A stretch of 64,000 nucleotides of DNA from Macrothele yani. Taxonomy: Eukaryota > Arthropoda > Arachnida > Araneae > Macrothelidae. The position numbers and the translations under genes were made by a program. The DNA is taken from assembly GCA_039090855.1 (NCBI GenBank), contig CM077016.1:54237936-54301935 (forward strand), written 5' to 3'. Shown piece after piece: positions 54,388 to 64,000 of the stretch (position 1 is the first letter of the stretch; each line of letters begins with the position of its first letter). The notes under the pieces are model-generated. The model ran no database searches, was not told the origin of the DNA, and worked only from the letters and a program-made list of their open reading frames with translations.

Positions 54388-55553
54388 CACTGAGTGGCCA
54401 CTTTATTATGACCAAGGCTAGTATAAAATGGGAAAGCTTAGTGCTTGCGACAGTAGTAGAAGTGATTTTGGGGTGACGAAATGGGTAAAAAATGCGATTT
54501 GACGGACTTTCAACGTGGGATGATTGTAGGAGCTCGAAGCCATGGAGCGAGTATCACTGAACCCATTGCATTCGTGAAATGTTCCAGAGCAGCTGTTGTT
54601 AAAGTGTTTAAAGACTGGACTGTCAGCCAAAAAACTGGATCTCCACGAGCAACGTCTGGTCGTCAGCGACAAGTGACTGCTCGGGCGGAACGGAGAGTGT
54701 CCAGATTGGTAACAGACAACAGAAGGGCAACAGTGCAGCATATTATAGACCACCTTAATTAAGAATCCCCTCAAATGATCTCTGCACGCACTGTTCGGCC
54801 GTACACTGCATCGGATGGGATATGGCAGCCGAAGGCCTGTTCGAACATCTTTGCTGTTTGCAGTTAACAAGAGACAAAGTCTCCAGCTCGCACAGGAGCA
54901 CAAGGATTGGACAGTCGATAATTGGAAACAAATTATGTGGTCCGATGAATCACGTTTTCAGTTGCACCATGCCGATGGCAGAGTGAGAATTTGGCGGAAA
55001 CAGCACGAAAGCATGGACCCCAAATGCATTGCTACAACCCTTCAAGCTGGTGGAGGCAACGTTATGGTTTGGGGAATGTTTTCCTGGCATGCTTTGGGCC
55101 CTTTAATTCGTGTTGATCAACGTCTGACTGGCACATCATATCTAAACATCGTTGCGGGCCAAGTACATCCTGTCATGTGGATGGTTTATCCCAATAGCGA
55201 TGGCTACTTTCAACAAGATAATGAGTCCTGCCATAGTGCTCGTATTGTACAGGATTGGTTTCAGGAACATGCCGGTGAGTTTACTTTGCTTAGGTGGCCC
55301 CCACAATCTCCAGATCTCAACCCCATTGAAAACTTGTGGGATGAAGTTGAACGAGCCGTCAGACAGCTGGATCCACAACCCTGCAATCTCACACTCCTGG
55401 AAAGTGCTATTCATCAAGCATGGTCTCAGATTCCACAAACCACCTATCAACATCTCGTGGAGTCCATGCCACGAAGAATCGACGCAGTATTAAAGGCAAA
55501 AGGTGGCCCAACGAAGTACTGAGGGGTGGTCATAATAAAGCGGCCACTCAGTG
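54388..55553 (+). mobile_element. Tc1 element, family T4-related, nearly intact
   Basis: Ends CACTGAGTGGCCACTTTATT and the inverse AATAAAGCGGCCACTCAGTG, one mismatch in about 27 bp, TA on both sides. 1166 bp. Confidence 0.93.
54481..55522 (+). pseudogene. Tc1 transposase, nearly intact
   Basis: Starts MGKKCDLTDFQRGMIVGARS, followed by FVKCSRAAVVKVFKDW. A TAA at 54760 and a frameshift just downstream interrupt. From 54815 a clean frame of 235 codons runs to the end: MWSDESRFQLHHADGRVRIW (first D), GGGNVMVWGMFSWHALGP, YFQQDNESCHSARI (second D) and SPDLNPIENLWDEVERAV (E, 34 residues on), ending KAKGGPTKY. Only two lesions close together. Confidence 0.92.
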
Positions 55554-55900
55554 TATAATATATGAAATTATTTTGAAACGAATAAATTCAATAAAAAGCA
55601 AACTGAATTTTTACCTGTTAATAAAGTTCTGCCTCAGAGAGAAAATACCAGGCAAGTGCAGTTAATAAAGAGAACGTAGAGACAGTCCCATACAGATATT
55701 AGGAGAAGCGTACAGCAGACAAATATTTTGTGTTGTAATTGAAGAACACCAAGGATCAGAGCATTAAAGACTATTGTTATTTCGTACTGTTTTAGATGTA
55801 TATGAGTGAGGCTGCTTGTGATCTGCATTTTTGGTGGAAAGGCCTCAAAAAGGAGCCAAAAGAGCTCCAAGTTAATGTTCAAAACGGAGCATATTTTGTC
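55554..55900. other. Spacer, nothing recognised
   Basis: AT-rich unique sequence. Confidence 0.3.
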
Positions 55901-55904
55901 ATTT

Positions 55905-56305
55905 TTATGCAGGACTTCCGTCCACAGGGAGTAGAGTTTAGGTCCCAGCCACCTACAGCGAGATCGCCTTTTGGGCAGGACACAGAAACGGAAGGAATGA
56001 GAGCAAGTCTAGCGACTTTGACAGAACAGTTTGTAGTGAGATTAGAGTACAGTAGATGGCGCCACCGTACAAGTACGATATTGCACATAGATGGGCGAGA
56101 GAATATCAGGGGGGACATAGGAAAGGATACCCATTTTACCAGTGGGTCCAGCCTGGGGGCCGTCACTATACGTGCTCGTCCGATGCACGGCGGATATTCA
56201 GCGATTGTTAGTAAATCACACCATCTATGAAAGATCAGCCCAGGCTTGAACCTGGGGACCCAGCATCGACAGTCTGAAACACTAACCACTAAGCCATCCG
56301 CGGCT
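55905..56305 (-). mobile_element. tRNA-derived SINE, family C-like
   Basis: Minus-strand head GGCTTAGTGGTTAGTGTTTC and B box GGTTCAAGCCTGGG. A body of about 300 bp follows to the left. Resembles the heads at 6.7 and 57.7 kb. Confidence 0.65.
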
Positions 56306-56869
56306 AAAACGGAGCATATAAAGAGCACAGCGCAAATTATACAAAACCAAATAAAAATGGCGGAAACGGCCGACACAAAGGACTGTACAATCTAAAAAAA
56401 AAAAACGCAGGTACAACACAAGAAAGACAAAGCAGAAGACACACATAGACACTGAGAATTTAAAAGGCGAGCCGGGGATTTCTGTCAGTGCGGAGTTCGG
56501 GCTCAGTTTTTAGAGCCCGAGCCCGAATTTTATATGGCAAGATAGAGCCCGAAAGCTATGATTAGCTTGATTAGGCATTAATTAAAAGAATCTTCTCTTC
56601 CAGACTTCCATTCTCACCTTCACTTGCAGTTAACCGGTGTCTTTCTCAACTGGGGACGATTTTTTTTTTATCATTCATTTTTCTTCCTGAAATGTTTCGA
56701 GCTGCCGAAAAGATCGTAAGGAGCTGCAACCTACGTACAGAATAACCTGTTGCGCGGAAGTAGGAGAAAAATTTTCCTCAGTGGGCTATCTGTTGAATAG
56801 TATTTAAAGTTCTTGAAGCTTATTCTTCTCTGCAGAAATTTACTGATACGTGGCCAATGGGATTTCAGA

Positions 56870-57735
56870 TCAGATCACATGTAGAGAATTTTAGGAAGCG
56901 AGTGTGTGACCCCAGGTCTTAAACAACCCTTAGAAATAGGAAGCTTGGAGATTTGGGCTGGAGTACCTGATAGAAAAGTGACACGAAAGCGAGGTAGAAA
57001 GGGGGAGGAAGACGTGTAACGTATACTCTATATTCACTTTCCTTTTGATTTTACTATCTCTGGTTATTTTATTTTACTTTGTAAATTATCTTCTTCCTGA
57101 ACGAAATATTATTTCACCCGCTGAATGAGATCTGGCAATGAGTGTAAGTCATGACGTGGTGGTAGCTAGTATATAGGCGCGTTCATCGAGACTTAGGGAG
57201 AGCTTTTGTTGTTGTTATGAGAGAGCGTTTATAATACGAGGAGAGATTCTTCATTAGTGTAAAACAAGTTGTGTGTGTGCTTTAGTTGACCAAGAGTCTT
57301 ATAATAAAGAAGTTACCGTAAGTTAGTCTTTCTCAATTCATAGTTTTTGTCAGACCTCTGTCTGGCTGTTAGGTTTATAACATTTATTTATTACCATAAA
57401 TAACCAGCGTTAAGACTTTGTTTACGTTCGTAATTAACTAAGAACAACACCCTTTTGAATTCACTATTTTGAAGCTTAGTACAAGTATATCATTAGCTAG
57501 CTGGTAGGAAGAGCATCATTCATATTAATTAGCTTAGCGGAAAGAAGTATAAAGTTAATTCATCATAGACGCTCTTATTTATTACCCGGGGGCCAGTACC
57601 CGGGGCCCGACGGCTTAACGCGACCATCCGACGCACGGCAGATATTTAGTGGTTCGAGCGTTCGTACCTGCCTGGGAAACGAACCCGAGGTCTCCGTGGT
57701 AGCACGAACTTTGACCACTAGGCCACCCACGGCCC
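56870..57735 (-). mobile_element. tRNA-derived SINE, family C, split by solo LTR
   Basis: Head at 57660-57735 (GGTGGCCTAGTGGTCAAAGT, GGGTTCGTTTCCC) and body to 57572, then 57014 down to 56870. Continuity is shown by the uninterrupted copy at 6475-6775. Confidence 0.75.
57015..57566 (+). mobile_element. Solo LTR-like insertion
   Basis: 552 bp beginning TGTAACGTATAC, flanked by a 5-bp duplication AGACG. It has a TATA-like GTATATAGGCGCG near 57170 and an AATAAA signal near 57302, as in a retrotransposon LTR. The right edge ends ATCAT rather than the usual CA, so the class (Gypsy or BEL/Pao) is uncertain. Confidence 0.65.
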
Positions 57736-57898
57736 TAAGGCCTATGGGGTTTGCTGCCCATGCCCTGAACAAATAGCCCTCCAGAGTCCCCACTCTCCGG
57801 TTGCCGAAAAATTCTCTTTATCAACTATAAAGTGTAAGAATAGTTTCGTATATTCTCCACACCGAATTACATTTAAGAAAAGAAGAAAACACTCACTC

Positions 57899-58134
57899 GC
57901 CGCCTCGGTGGCGCAGTGGTCTAAGGCGCTGGCCTATGATCATTCGTCCGTAAGGGGCCCGGGTTCGAATCACGGTCACACATGGATGTTGTGTTTGTCT
58001 TACGGCACTGGCTCTCTCCCTTCCCTGGAACCAGTGACCCTAAATTAGGGACGGGCGACTGCTTATAGCCCACTGAGTTTCTCACGGTGGTCGTTAAACC
58101 TCCAATAAAAAAAAAAAAAAAAAAAAAAAAAAAA
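57899..58134 (+). mobile_element. SINE-A copy with A tail
   Basis: B box GGGTTCGAATCACGG, near-consensus body, A tail of about 28. Confidence 0.9.
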
Positions 58135-58351
58135 CACTCACTCTCTCACTCTCTCTCTCTCTCAGAGCCCGAGCCCGCACCTCAGTAAATATCAGGCAAT
58201 CCGATTCGGGCTTTCGGTCTGGGCCCCTCTCAGCACTGATTCCTGGCCATCTGGTAAAATGGATAAAATAGGAAAACTAGCACACATAAGCTGGCGTAAA
58301 AAGCTGACACAAAGACGAGGGACTACACAAATCGAACACCGGTACAACGTA

Positions 58352-59625
58352 CAGGGGTTGTCCAAAATAATGGAAACACTTTGAAACGATAGGTGTTACT
58401 CACCTAATATGCTGTGGGAGCACCCTTGACATTTAAAACTGCTCGAATCCTCCTTGGAATGGACGCATACAAGTCCTGGATGGTGGTAAGTGGTAAGTTG
58501 TACCATTCTTCCTGCAGAAACTGCTCCAATTCTTCCTTAAGAGACGCCGGAGGAGGATAACGGGATCGCGCCCTGCTTTCCAACACAGACAAGAAGGGCT
58601 CAATGATGTTTAAGTCCGGTGATTGTGCAAGCCAGGAAAGGTGCGCAACTTCATCCTCATGTTCCTCAAACCATGATTGAACAATTCGACTTCTGTGAAT
58701 CGGGGCGTTATCATCTTGAAAGGTGCAATCCCCACACGGAAACAATGTCTGCACCATTGAATGCACGTGGTCGGCCAAAAGAGTGACATAGTCACCGCTA
58801 GTGATCCGTCCGTGTAAGGTGATAATGGGACAAACCACGAGATCATGGTCCAAACCATTACGGAACCGCCCTCATGCTTCACTGTAGGAAGTAGACAGTC
58901 TGGGTTGTAGGCTTCTGCGGGGGTTCTCCACACGTAAACCCGTCCTGTGGTGGGAAATAGTGAGAAACTTGATTCATCGGAAAACAAGACATGTTTCCAG
59001 TGATCCGCAGTACACGTTTTATGTTCCTGGCACCACTGTAGTCTCCGTTCCATATTCACCTGTGGCACCAGGGGTTTTGCAATCACAGCACTGCCGTAAA
59101 TATTGGGCTTATGCAATTCTCTTCGCATGGTATGTATGGGTCGACACTGGGTTTTGGAGATGTGCATTAAGCTCAGCAGTCACTTTCGTCGCCGTGGTGA
59201 TCCTCCTTGCGGTCACAATCCTCTTTAATGTCCTCCTGTCTCTCGCAGTGAGTTTGGTTTTCCTTCCATAGTTGTGTCTCGCAGATGATGTTGTGCCGTG
59301 AACATTGTATGCTGTCATGACCTTCGACACGATACCTCTCGATACCCCAAATACCTGTGTCACTGTGGTTACCGAAGCATCAAAAAGACGGGCTCTAACA
59401 ATCTGCCCTCTTTGGAACTCCGACAGGTCACTCACTGTCACTTCACCTGGAACGAAATTATGCAAACACCGATTTACAATGCAATCACACAGACCCTTGA
59501 GACTATAAGCAACACTTTTTTACAAACCACATTGTAGCTACATGTTCGTTTTACTCAAAAAGCAGCGCATAACAAAGTCACTGTTTTCAGCGAGGTGTTT
59601 CCATTTTGTTTTTGGACAGCCCCTG
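58352..59625 (-). mobile_element. Tc1 element, family T11
   Basis: Ends CAGGGGTTGTCCAAAATAAT and the inverse (TTTTTGGACAGCCCCTG), TA on both sides. 1274 bp. Confidence 0.9.
58404..59440 (-). pseudogene. Tc1 transposase (T11), few lesions
   Basis: N-terminal frame from 59465: VSDLSEFQRGQIVRARLFDA, VFGVSRGIVSKVMTAYNVHG, KTKLTARDRRTLKRIV. A shift near 59150 leads to 59167-58860: CQEHKTCTADHWKHVLFSDE and SSFSLFPTTGRVYVWRTPAE (first D). Another shift near 58850 leads to DCTFQDDNAPIHRSRIVQSW (second D) and SPDLNIIEPFLSVLESRA (E), ending NVKGAPTAY. The catalytic triad is intact; about two frameshifts. Confidence 0.88.
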
Positions 59626-59683
59626 TATAAAAGACTGAGGACACATCGCAATAATCGTTTAAAAGGGCACCTAGGTATTCTTG

Positions 59684-59886
59684 TTTGTTTAGGGGTTTAG
59701 CGACCACCGAGAGCAATTCAATGGGCTATAAGCAGTCGTCTCTCACTAATTTAGAGCCACTGATTCCAGGAAAGGTAGAGAGCCAATGCAGTAAGGCAAA
59801 TACAACAGCCATGCCTCACGGGATTCGAACCCGGGCCCATCTCTGACGAATTGTCATAAGCCAGTGATCAGACCACTGTAGCATCA
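59684..59886 (-). mobile_element. SINE-A copy (decayed)
   Basis: Plus strand shows GGATTCGAACCCGGGCCC and GCTATAAGCAGTCG. The A-box region is altered. Confidence 0.8.
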
Positions 59887-60199
59887 GAGAGGAAATTGAT
59901 AAAGTCCGAGTAAAATTAAATGGAAAAATATTCCAGGAACAGATTAAACGACTCTCTGCGACTGCCGCATAAGGCATAAATAATAAAACCTCATATCATT
60001 AAAGCACCCATCTCAAATTACACCGCGAGCAGACGCCGAGGATCCTGGTGAGACGTCGCCCCGTGTTCAGGTGTTGTTCTTCTGACATGTGTTCTGCCAA
60101 CATTTCGAGGGATTGGGGAGAAGAATACGTACAGCAGCGACTCAAAGGGAACGCGCGTATTCACGTGTATTCTTAACCCTTCGCATTTCGGCAAACACA

Positions 60200-60242
<43 letters not shown>

Positions 60243-60565
60243 TGTATATATACACTGTATATATAGTCCGGGCCTTAGTAGTAAGCAGCACCCCGGGCCT
60301 TTTTGTCCCAGGCCACCATTGCTTACGGGTTTCGACGACATCTGAATGTTTTTACCGTTAACCAACGACTTGCGAGTTCGAAATCCAGCCTTTTGTTGTT
60401 GATCCTTAATTTTTCGACAAGAGTGTATATTTTCAGTAGCCGCCCCGGGCACCAGCGGAATGTTGGAGACGAATTAGTGATTTGTGGAGATATTTCTTCA
60501 TAGAATCACATTTAGTGGTGCATTTCTGGCTTCTTGTTCTAACGTTTATGACAGAAGATATCCAC
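59887..60565. other. Mixed low-complexity and unclassified DNA
   Basis: Begins with a Penelope-like 40-bp piece (TTGATAAAGTCCGAGTAAAA). A CA microsatellite spans 60198-60240, followed by TATATA repeats. No gene supported. Confidence 0.35.
60198..60240. repeat. CA microsatellite
   Basis: About 20 CA units, followed by TACTGTATATATACACTG. Confidence 0.95.
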
Positions 60566-60778
60566 GCCGCCCTGGTGGCGCAGTGGTCTAAGCGATGGCT
60601 TATGATCATTCGTTCCGGGAGGGGTCCGGGTTCGAATCCCGGTGAGGCATGGATGTTGTGTTTGTTTTATGGCACTGGCTGTGTCCTTTCCGTGGAACCA
60701 GTGGCCCTAAATCAGGGGCGGGCGATTGCTCATAGCCCATTAAGTTACTCACGGTGGTCATTAAACCTTCAATAAAAA
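60566..60778 (+). mobile_element. SINE-A copy
   Basis: A box GGTGGCGCAGTGGTCTAAGC, B box GGGTTCGAATCCCGG, diverged body, end CCTTCAATAAAAA. Confidence 0.87.
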
Positions 60779-60794
60779 AAATATATATATACCT

Positions 60795-61620
60795 ACTAGG
60801 GTCATAACAAAAGTTCTGCGCACGTTAATCTAAATCAGAAGCGAATGATGCAATCGGGAAAATGATTGCGTCATGTCAAGGTCACACTCTCAGCAACGCA
60901 GTGGTGTCAGAAGGACGCGTTATCATTTGCTGAATGGACGTGGGAGGGCTTAGAAATGGAAGAGCTGTAGAAACTGCCTTACGAAACAGCTCCTCAGGCC
61001 GAGACAGTTGCGTTAGACCAGCGCTCGTACGTGAAAATAGAGACTCTGTGGGGGAAAAACTTCGACACAGATCCACACTGCTTTACAAGAAGTTTGTGGG
61101 AAAGGAATTTTTGATAGAAGCGCAATATCTCTCTGAGGACAAGGTTGAGACCGAAAATTCGTCAAAATCACCTCAACTTGTTGGAAGTGGGAGTGATCTT
61201 GCTGCATGACAACGCATCGTGTCATGGTGCAGCGTCGGTACTGGGACTTTCGTCGAAATATTCCTGGGAAATTTTATCCCGCTCACCATACAGCCCTGAT
61301 CTCAGTCCACCCGACTTTGATCTTTTCCCAAAGTTAAAAAAATCGTCTCCCTGGCATCCGCTACGAATCTCTGGACCAATTGTCATTGGACGTGACCACA
61401 GTAATACGACAGCCGAAGAAAGATGGTGTACTACGGGGCATCCAGAACCTACCTCACCGCTGGCAGGCTGTCATTAACAGCGCATGGGAGTACATTGGAC
61501 AGCAATAAGGTAAGTTTCTCCGTTACTTTATACTTTTCTCAAAAATGGACATTGTGTAGAACTTCTGTTAGGACCCCCGTACGGGGAGATAGGGGGCGAG
61601 ACATTTGGGGAAGGTAGAAA
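60795..61620 (+). pseudogene. Mariner transposase remnant
   Basis: The left part shows little homology. From about 61145, VGVILLHDNASCHGAASVLG carries the second aspartate. SRSPYSPDLSPPDFDLFPKL follows with the third, and damaged C-terminal pieces (RGIQNLPHRWQAVINSAW) lie in another frame. The segment GGTAGAAACTGCCTTACGAA near 61612 repeats one near 60963. Several frame breaks. Confidence 0.72.
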
Positions 61621-61714
61621 CTGCCTTACGAAACAGCTGACTTAGTGTCCAAGGCCCAAGAAGTAGTTTTGTAAAATTTTAACAGATCTCAAAAAGCGTG
61701 AAGAAATAGCTCTT

Positions 61715-61731
61715 TCTTTCTCTCTTTCTCA

Positions 61732-61764
<33 letters not shown>
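61715..61764. repeat. TC/TA microsatellite beside a Tc1
   Basis: CTCTCTCT followed by TATATATA up to the TA target of the Tc1. Confidence 0.9.
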
Positions 61765-63224
61765 CACTGACGGGAAAAAAAATCCCAACACCACGAAAAA
61801 ATAGTTGTAGAGGAATGAAATGGCGGCAGTACATTTGAATAGGTAACATATTTAATCGATTAAGGTTTCAAGATCACAGCTTAATGTAAGCGCGAGAAGA
61901 GCCATTTTAAATGTAAAATGCTGGTACATTAATAACCGGTGTAACCGCCAGAATGTTGAATGCAAGCACACAAACGTCATGCATTGTGTCGTACAGGTGC
62001 TGGATGTCAGTTTGTGGGATGGAGTTCCATGCCTGTTGCACTTGGTCGGTCAATACAGGGACGGTTAATGCTGGTTGGGGGTGACGCTGGAGTTGTCGTC
62101 CAATGATGTCCCATACGTGCTTGATTGGTGAAAGATCTGGTGATCTAGCAGGCCACGGCAACATGTCCACACTCTGTAGAGCATGTTGAGTTACAACAGC
62201 GGTATGCGGGCGAGCGTTATCCTGTTGGAAAACACCCCCTGGAATGCTGTTCATGAATGGCAGCACAACAGGTTGAATCACCAGGCCGACGTACAACTGT
62301 GCCGTCAGGGTGCGTGGGATAACCACGAGAGTGCTCCTGCTGTCATAGGAAATTGCTCCCCAGACCATAACTCCAGGTGTAGGTCCAGTGTGTCTCGGCC
62401 GCAGACAGGTTGGTTGCAGGCGCTCACCTGCCCTCCTTTTAACCAACACACGGCCATCACTGGCACCCAGGCAGAACCGGCTTTCATCAGAAAACACAAC
62501 AGGTCTCCACTCCGTCCTCCAATGAGCTGTTGAATGCAAGCACGCAAACGTTCAGTTTCCACCACAGTGACACCACTGACATCGCAAACGGCAGTGGTTT
62601 GGAGTAAATGGAATGCACGCTACAGGGCGTCTGGCTCGGAGCTGTCCTTCAAGTAGCATATTTGTAACAGTTCATTGTGTCACTGTGGTGGAAACTGCAG
62701 CTCGAATTGCTACCGTAGACGCGGTACGATGCACCACGGCCATACGACGTACACGGCGGTCTTCCCTCTCAGTAGTACCACGTGGCAGGCCGGAACACTT
62801 GAGACAGTAACTTCCCTTGAGACAGTACCTTCCCTTGACCACCGCTGCCAACAATCATGCACAGTGGCTACATTCCTGCCAAGTCGTTCTGCAATATTGC
62901 GGAACGAAAATCCACCTTCTCGTAGCTCTATTACACGACCTCGTTCAAACTCCGTGAGCTGTTGATCGTCTTCTTAAAGGCATTCTTGACTAACATCAAC
63001 ACACTACGTCGAATCTCAACGATAACTAACGGTCACGAACATTACAGCGCGTATTTACAGCAAACCTGCTTTGCACGTTCCGAGGAGCGCTACTAGCGCT
63101 ACACGTATGCGCCGATCGCAAAATTTGCATAGACGTCATCTTACAGATGTACTCTCACCGCCTACCAACTGTCGTTTATCTAACACAACCCCTTCTTGGT
63201 GTTGGGATTTTTTTTTCGTCAGAG
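61765..63224 (-). mobile_element. Tc1 element, family T7, copy 2
   Basis: Ends CACTGACGGGAAAAAAAATC and a slightly mutated inverse (TTTTTCGTCAGAG), TA on both sides. 1460 bp, longer than copy 1 because of filler insertions. Confidence 0.9.
61907..62990 (-). pseudogene. Tc1 transposase (T7 copy 2), catalytic E to K
   Basis: A 211-codon frame (62539-61907) has VVFSDESRFCLGASDGRVLV (first D), TPGVMVWGAISYDSRSTLVV, VFQQDNARPHTAVVTQ (second D), and then LSPIKHVWDIIGRQL. The catalytic glutamate of the DD34E triad is lysine here; copy 1 keeps SPIEHVW. The upstream half is broken by a 45-bp filler (62529-62573), a local duplication (62797-62833) and frameshifts. Confidence 0.88.
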
Positions 63225-63553
63225 TATATATATATGTTCATGGAATTAGGAAGACAATATATTGCACACAGATAGTAAGTAACACACAAGCTATTCTGCA
63301 CAATTTTTTTGCAGTGAATCTCTCAGCGTCGTAACATCGAAAGAATCACTATGTTCTGGTTATACTGAAAGGTTCAAAGATTCACTAGACGATAACAAGT
63401 AATATAAATTCACTGCAACGGAACTTTTTTATAGAATAAATAACAGTAAAGTAGTCACTGGGCGTATTTCAGAATCAACAAACAATAAAAACTATTTATT
63501 CCAAACTGTATCTCGCTGAAAGACGTTTATTTTTTTTATAGTTATAAACTTAC
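63225..63553. other. Intronic DNA, nothing recognised
   Basis: AT-rich, between the T7 copy and MTTP exon A. Confidence 0.3.
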
Positions 63554-63747
63554 TTCGATTTTTAGAAGCTTTTCTTCTTTGTTTTGTTCATTCTCCCAAA
63601 TGCTGGTGATGTATACGTGTGACGTAAGCTGAAATCCAACATTTTTAAAATGAGATTCTGGATAACTTTGACAGTCTTTGGCTGGTGAAACTTGCGTGTG
63701 ATACTTGTATGAATATCGAACACCCAAATCGTAACTGCTGCTTGCCC
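63554..63747 (-). CDS. MTTP: MTTP exon A (first visible exon), N-terminal beta-barrel
   Basis: This 194-nt exon follows a strong acceptor (pyrimidine tract then TTTTGCAG) and ends at a GAA|GTAAGT donor. After two leading bases it encodes 64 residues ending KLLKIE. The segment YSYKYHTQV, then NVGFQLTSHVYITSIWEN, matches the start of the lipovitellin-like barrel, where MTTP has a Y-x-x-x-Y strand and a characteristic W-x-N strand. It exits in phase 0. A preceding exon with the start codon and signal peptide must lie to the right. The other two frames carry stops within the exon. Confidence 0.85.
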
Positions 63748-64000
63748 CTGCAAAAAATTGTGTAAAACATACGAGTCAGAATTCAAACGTCAGAATACAC
63801 GTTGCACTGCACAAATGAAATTAGTATTCAGTGTTCTTCGAATTTTGAATGGCGATAGAAACTTAATTCCGTATTATTTTAGATTTCAAGAGTTCAATTA
63901 CTTTGAAGTAAACATTCCCACGAAGACGTTGCACTGATGAAAGCAGGGCCGGATGAAACGTTTGAGGCTCTCGGGGCGAAATTTTATAGAGGGCCAGGAG
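63748..64000. other. Intronic DNA with hAT-like terminus
   Basis: Upstream intron of MTTP exon A. CAGGGCCGGATGAAACG from about 63946 resembles a hAT end that would continue past the window. Confidence 0.35.

Larger units (their letters stand above)
56486..58238. mobile_element. hAT-like element with three nested insertions
   Basis: Ends CAGTGCGGAGTTCGGGCTC and the inverse GGGCCCCTCTCAGCACTG, with GAGCCCGAGCCCG motifs inside each end. Flanks ATTTCTGT and ATTCCTGG are a possible decayed 8-bp duplication. It holds a family C SINE, a solo LTR and a SINE-A. No transposase. Confidence 0.6.
16929..63747 (-). other. MTTP: Partial MTTP gene span (8 exons visible)
   Basis: The span joins eight minus-strand exons of a microsomal triglyceride transfer protein large subunit. 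This ER-lumen protein binds protein disulfide isomerase and loads lipid onto apoB-type lipoproteins (lipophorin in arthropods). Seen directly: every exon has AG and GT borders, intron phases agree at all seven junctions, and the joined frame of about 383 residues has no stop. Family knowledge: the order of motifs follows animal MTTP, including a W-x-N strand, NLKKGIASLLQ, DVTGDC, SGKSFNEA, SFLKLLEVFR, PQLIDV and NPDAELLERIL. Visible residues correspond to roughly the N-terminal 45 percent of a protein near 890 residues. Introns measure about 9.2, 4.7, 11.2, 3.1, 9.4, 7.9 and 0.17 kb. The first exon and the C-terminal half are missing from view. A vitellogenin or apolipophorin is less likely because the spacing follows MTTP. 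The assignment is from memory of the family, without a search. Confidence 0.85.

Noticed and set aside
55796..56230. 144-codon plus-strand ORF
   Set aside because: It lies mostly over a minus-strand SINE-like repeat.
1..64000. CRISPR arrays, defence islands, operons or other prokaryotic systems
   Set aside because: The window is eukaryotic; tandem repeats here are transposon-derived or satellite-like.

Overview
This is eukaryotic, intron-containing DNA, most likely from an arthropod. A chelicerate is my best guess, not a firm assignment. Reasons: spliced coding exons far apart in a sea of repeats, many families of Tc1 (DD34E) and mariner (DD34D) transposons, tRNA-derived SINEs, a Penelope-like element with a GIY-YIG domain, and no operons, Shine-Dalgarno sites or dense ORFs. 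I saw no rRNA, CRISPR or prokaryotic feature.

The only convincing host gene is on the minus strand. It is a partial gene for the large subunit of microsomal triglyceride transfer protein (MTTP), an ER protein of the large lipid transfer family. I recovered eight exons from splice signals and matching intron phases, in transcription order: 63554-63747, 54098-54307, 49306-49422, 37926-38074, 34717-34814, 25295-25362, 17252-17412 and 16929-17082. They join in frame into about 383 residues, from the N-terminal beta-barrel into the helical domain. The signal-peptide exon should lie to the right of the window. The C-terminal half was not found and should lie to the left or be unrecognised.

The introns (0.17 to 11 kb) are packed with mobile DNA. 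Tc1 elements of about a dozen families occur as near-intact, decayed, deleted and nested copies. Irritans-like and other mariners are present. A tRNA-derived SINE (SINE-A, about 210 bp) has 17 copies, and at least three other tRNA-headed repeats occur. There are hAT-like nonautonomous elements, a solo LTR, a TTAA-flanked foldback MITE, two Penelope fragments in inverted orientation, and a dispersed repeat of about 140-bp monomers ending in a hairpin (CGCTT repeat).

Layout: 0.8-2.5 kb hAT-like repeat split by a Tc1; 3.3-8.2 kb two Tc1 copies with SINEs between; 8.3-9.9 kb second copy of the split repeat and a small ORF; 9.9-11.2 kb CGCTT repeat; 11.7-13.7 kb tandem repeat array; 14.0-16.9 kb mariner interrupted by two CGCTT repeats; 16.9-17.4 kb two MTTP exons; 18.0-22.5 kb Tc1 cluster; 22.5-25.0 kb CGCTT repeats and MITE; 25.3 kb micro-exon; 26-33.8 kb SINEs, Tc1s and hAT-like element; 34.0-34.8 kb deleted mariner beside an exon; 36-43.7 kb Tc1s, an exon, SINE cluster, mariner; 43.7-47.0 kb inverted Penelope pair with a Tc1; 47.6-49.4 kb Tc1 and exon; 50.3-55.6 kb Tc1s, nested Tc1 and exon; 56.5-58.2 kb hAT-like element with nested SINE and solo LTR; 58.4-63.2 kb Tc1s and a mariner remnant; 63.6 kb first visible exon.

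I found no convincing new multi-gene system. The most interesting points are the fragmented MTTP gene, a duplicated 3' splice site inside it, mariner insertions close to two splice donors, the inverted Penelope pair, and a transposon scar made of templated filler DNA.
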